From: Rhodanobacteraceae bacterium
GTDB taxonomy: Bacteria > Pseudomonadota > Gammaproteobacteria > Xanthomonadales > Rhodanobacteraceae
Reading direction: 5' to 3'
Length of the DNA stretch: 6,624 nucleotides
Assembly (NCBI GenBank): GCA_025928735.1
Contig: JAICIW010000131.1
Span: 1-6,624, forward strand
This document shows positions 6,056 through 6,624 of the stretch, piece after piece. A program made the position numbers and the translations under genes. The notes beneath the pieces were generated by a model. It was not told the origin of the DNA and ran no database searches. It saw only the letters and a list, made by a program, of their open reading frames with translations. How positions within the stretch are numbered: the stretch's first letter is position 1; the number at the start of each line of letters is the position of its first letter.

Positions 6056-6624
6056 GTGTCTGCAAATCGCCGGAAACGTTCATTCGCTTGTTGGCTCGCG
6101 GCCTGCCTCGTAGCTTGGGCATGCACATCGGTGGCCGCGCCGCCGCCAGCTAACGCCACGACCGAACTGCCCGCGTACGAATACTTCACGATCGGTGACG
6201 TTGCGGCCAAGACACCGGGCAAGACTTCACCCGGCCTGCTGCTGATGGGCGGCGGGCGCGAGATCGACGAAGCTTTCAAGTGGTTCGCCGCACAGGCCGG
6301 GCACGGCCACATCGTGATCCTGCGTGCATCGGGCGACGACGAATTGCAGAACTGGATCTATCGCGACATCGGCGGTGTCGCTTCGGTGCAGACGTTGATC
6401 TTCCATGCGCGGGCGCCGGCCAGCGATCCGCGCGTGCTGGCCATCGTGAAGCACGCCGACGGCGTTTTCGTTGCGGGTGGCGACCAGGCCAATTACGTGC
6501 GCTTCTGGAGAGGCACGCCGCTCAATGATCTGTTGAACGCGCACGTGCGTGCCGGCAAGCCACTCGGCGGCACCAGCGCGGGGCTCGCGATCCTCGGTGA
6601 ATGGGGCTATGGCGCCATGGATGG
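6056..6624 (+). CDS. Exported peptidase S51 / cyanophycinase-like protein, 3'-truncated by window edge
   Basis: The first 189 residues of an S51-family serine hydrolase (class I glutamine amidotransferase-like fold, the family of cyanophycinase and dipeptidase E) are visible. The frame runs from GTG 6056 without a stop to the window end. The N-terminus has a basic n-region (N-R-R-K-R), a hydrophobic stretch (about 9-22) and S-V-A-A-P near 25-29, so it is exported. An L-A-A-C at 14-17 could instead be a lipobox. The core starts with GLLLMGGGREIDEAF (about 60-74), then HIVILRASG, then VFVAGGDQANYVRFW (GGDQ at 141-144), and the nucleophile motif GGTSAGLA with predicted catalytic Ser174. The remaining catalytic residues lie beyond the window. 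S51 enzymes cleave Asp-linked or small peptides; true cyanophycin activity cannot be claimed from this part. It is divergent from the sigma-FecR-receptor operon, sharing a 122-base control region. The export signal sets it apart from cytoplasmic dipeptidase E. Confidence 0.85.
   Translation, partial: MSANRRKRSFACWLAACLVAWACTSVAAPPPANATTELPAYEYFTIGDVAAKTPGKTSPGLLLMGGGREIDEAFKWFAAQAGHGHIVILRASGDDELQNWIYRDIGGVASVQTLIFHARAPASDPRVLAIVKHADGVFVAGGDQANYVRFWRGTPLNDLLNAHVRAGKPLGGTSAGLAILGEWGYGAMD

Noticed and set aside
6054..6113. ATG at 6054 as start of a short plus-strand protein
   Set aside because: This frame stops at 6111-6113 and gives a 19-residue peptide without features, whereas the GTG two bases later opens the S51 frame with a signal sequence.
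5934..6128. 65-residue N-terminal extension of the sigma factor
   Set aside because: The family start matches the ATG at 5931-5933; the extension has no domain, and would overlap the divergent exported peptidase and its signal peptide.
1..6624. CRISPR arrays, tRNA/rRNA genes, transposases or attachment sites
   Set aside because: No regularly spaced repeats, no tRNA-like cloverleaf noticed in the gaps, no transposase motifs, and codon style is uniform across the window.

Overview
The window looks like chromosomal DNA from a high-GC gammaproteobacterium, probably of the order Xanthomonadales (Rhodanobacter/Dyella/Lysobacter-like). This rests on the strongly GC-biased codon use, the wording of the YchF protein, and a FecI-type sigma factor, FecR-type regulator and TonB-dependent receptor set whose style is typical of that group. 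The assignment is inference from protein style; no search was run.

Layout: (1) 1-975, plus strand: the last 324 residues of the housekeeping ATPase/GTPase-fold protein YchF, cut by the window edge. (2) 976-1132: a short convergent gap with small inverted repeats. (3) 5933 down to 1133, minus strand: a compact cell-surface-signalling operon in the order ECF sigma factor (FecI type), membrane-anchored FecR-type anti-sigma factor, and a 1025-residue TonB-dependent outer-membrane receptor with an N-terminal STN signalling domain. The sigma and FecR genes overlap by 4 bases (ATGA), and the receptor follows 83 bases later with its own strong ribosome binding site. (4) 5934-6055: a 122-base divergent control region with a 14-bp perfect palindrome and an inverted repeat that spans the sigma start codon. 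(5) 6056 to the window end, plus strand: the N-terminal 189 residues of an exported peptidase S51 (cyanophycinase-like) protein with a GTG start, a signal sequence and the GTSAG nucleophile motif.

How the genes may work together: in Fec-type systems a ligand bound by the receptor is signalled through its periplasmic STN domain to FecR, which then frees or activates the sigma factor to transcribe the receptor gene. Here an exported S51-family hydrolase is transcribed divergently from the same short control region. A testable model is a signal-responsive scavenging locus in which a secreted peptidase cuts a peptide-like polymer and the receptor senses and imports the product. The presence of the parts is clear from the sequence. 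The substrate and the link between peptidase and receptor are inference, and a simple iron-chelate receptor next to an unrelated peptidase gene remains possible.
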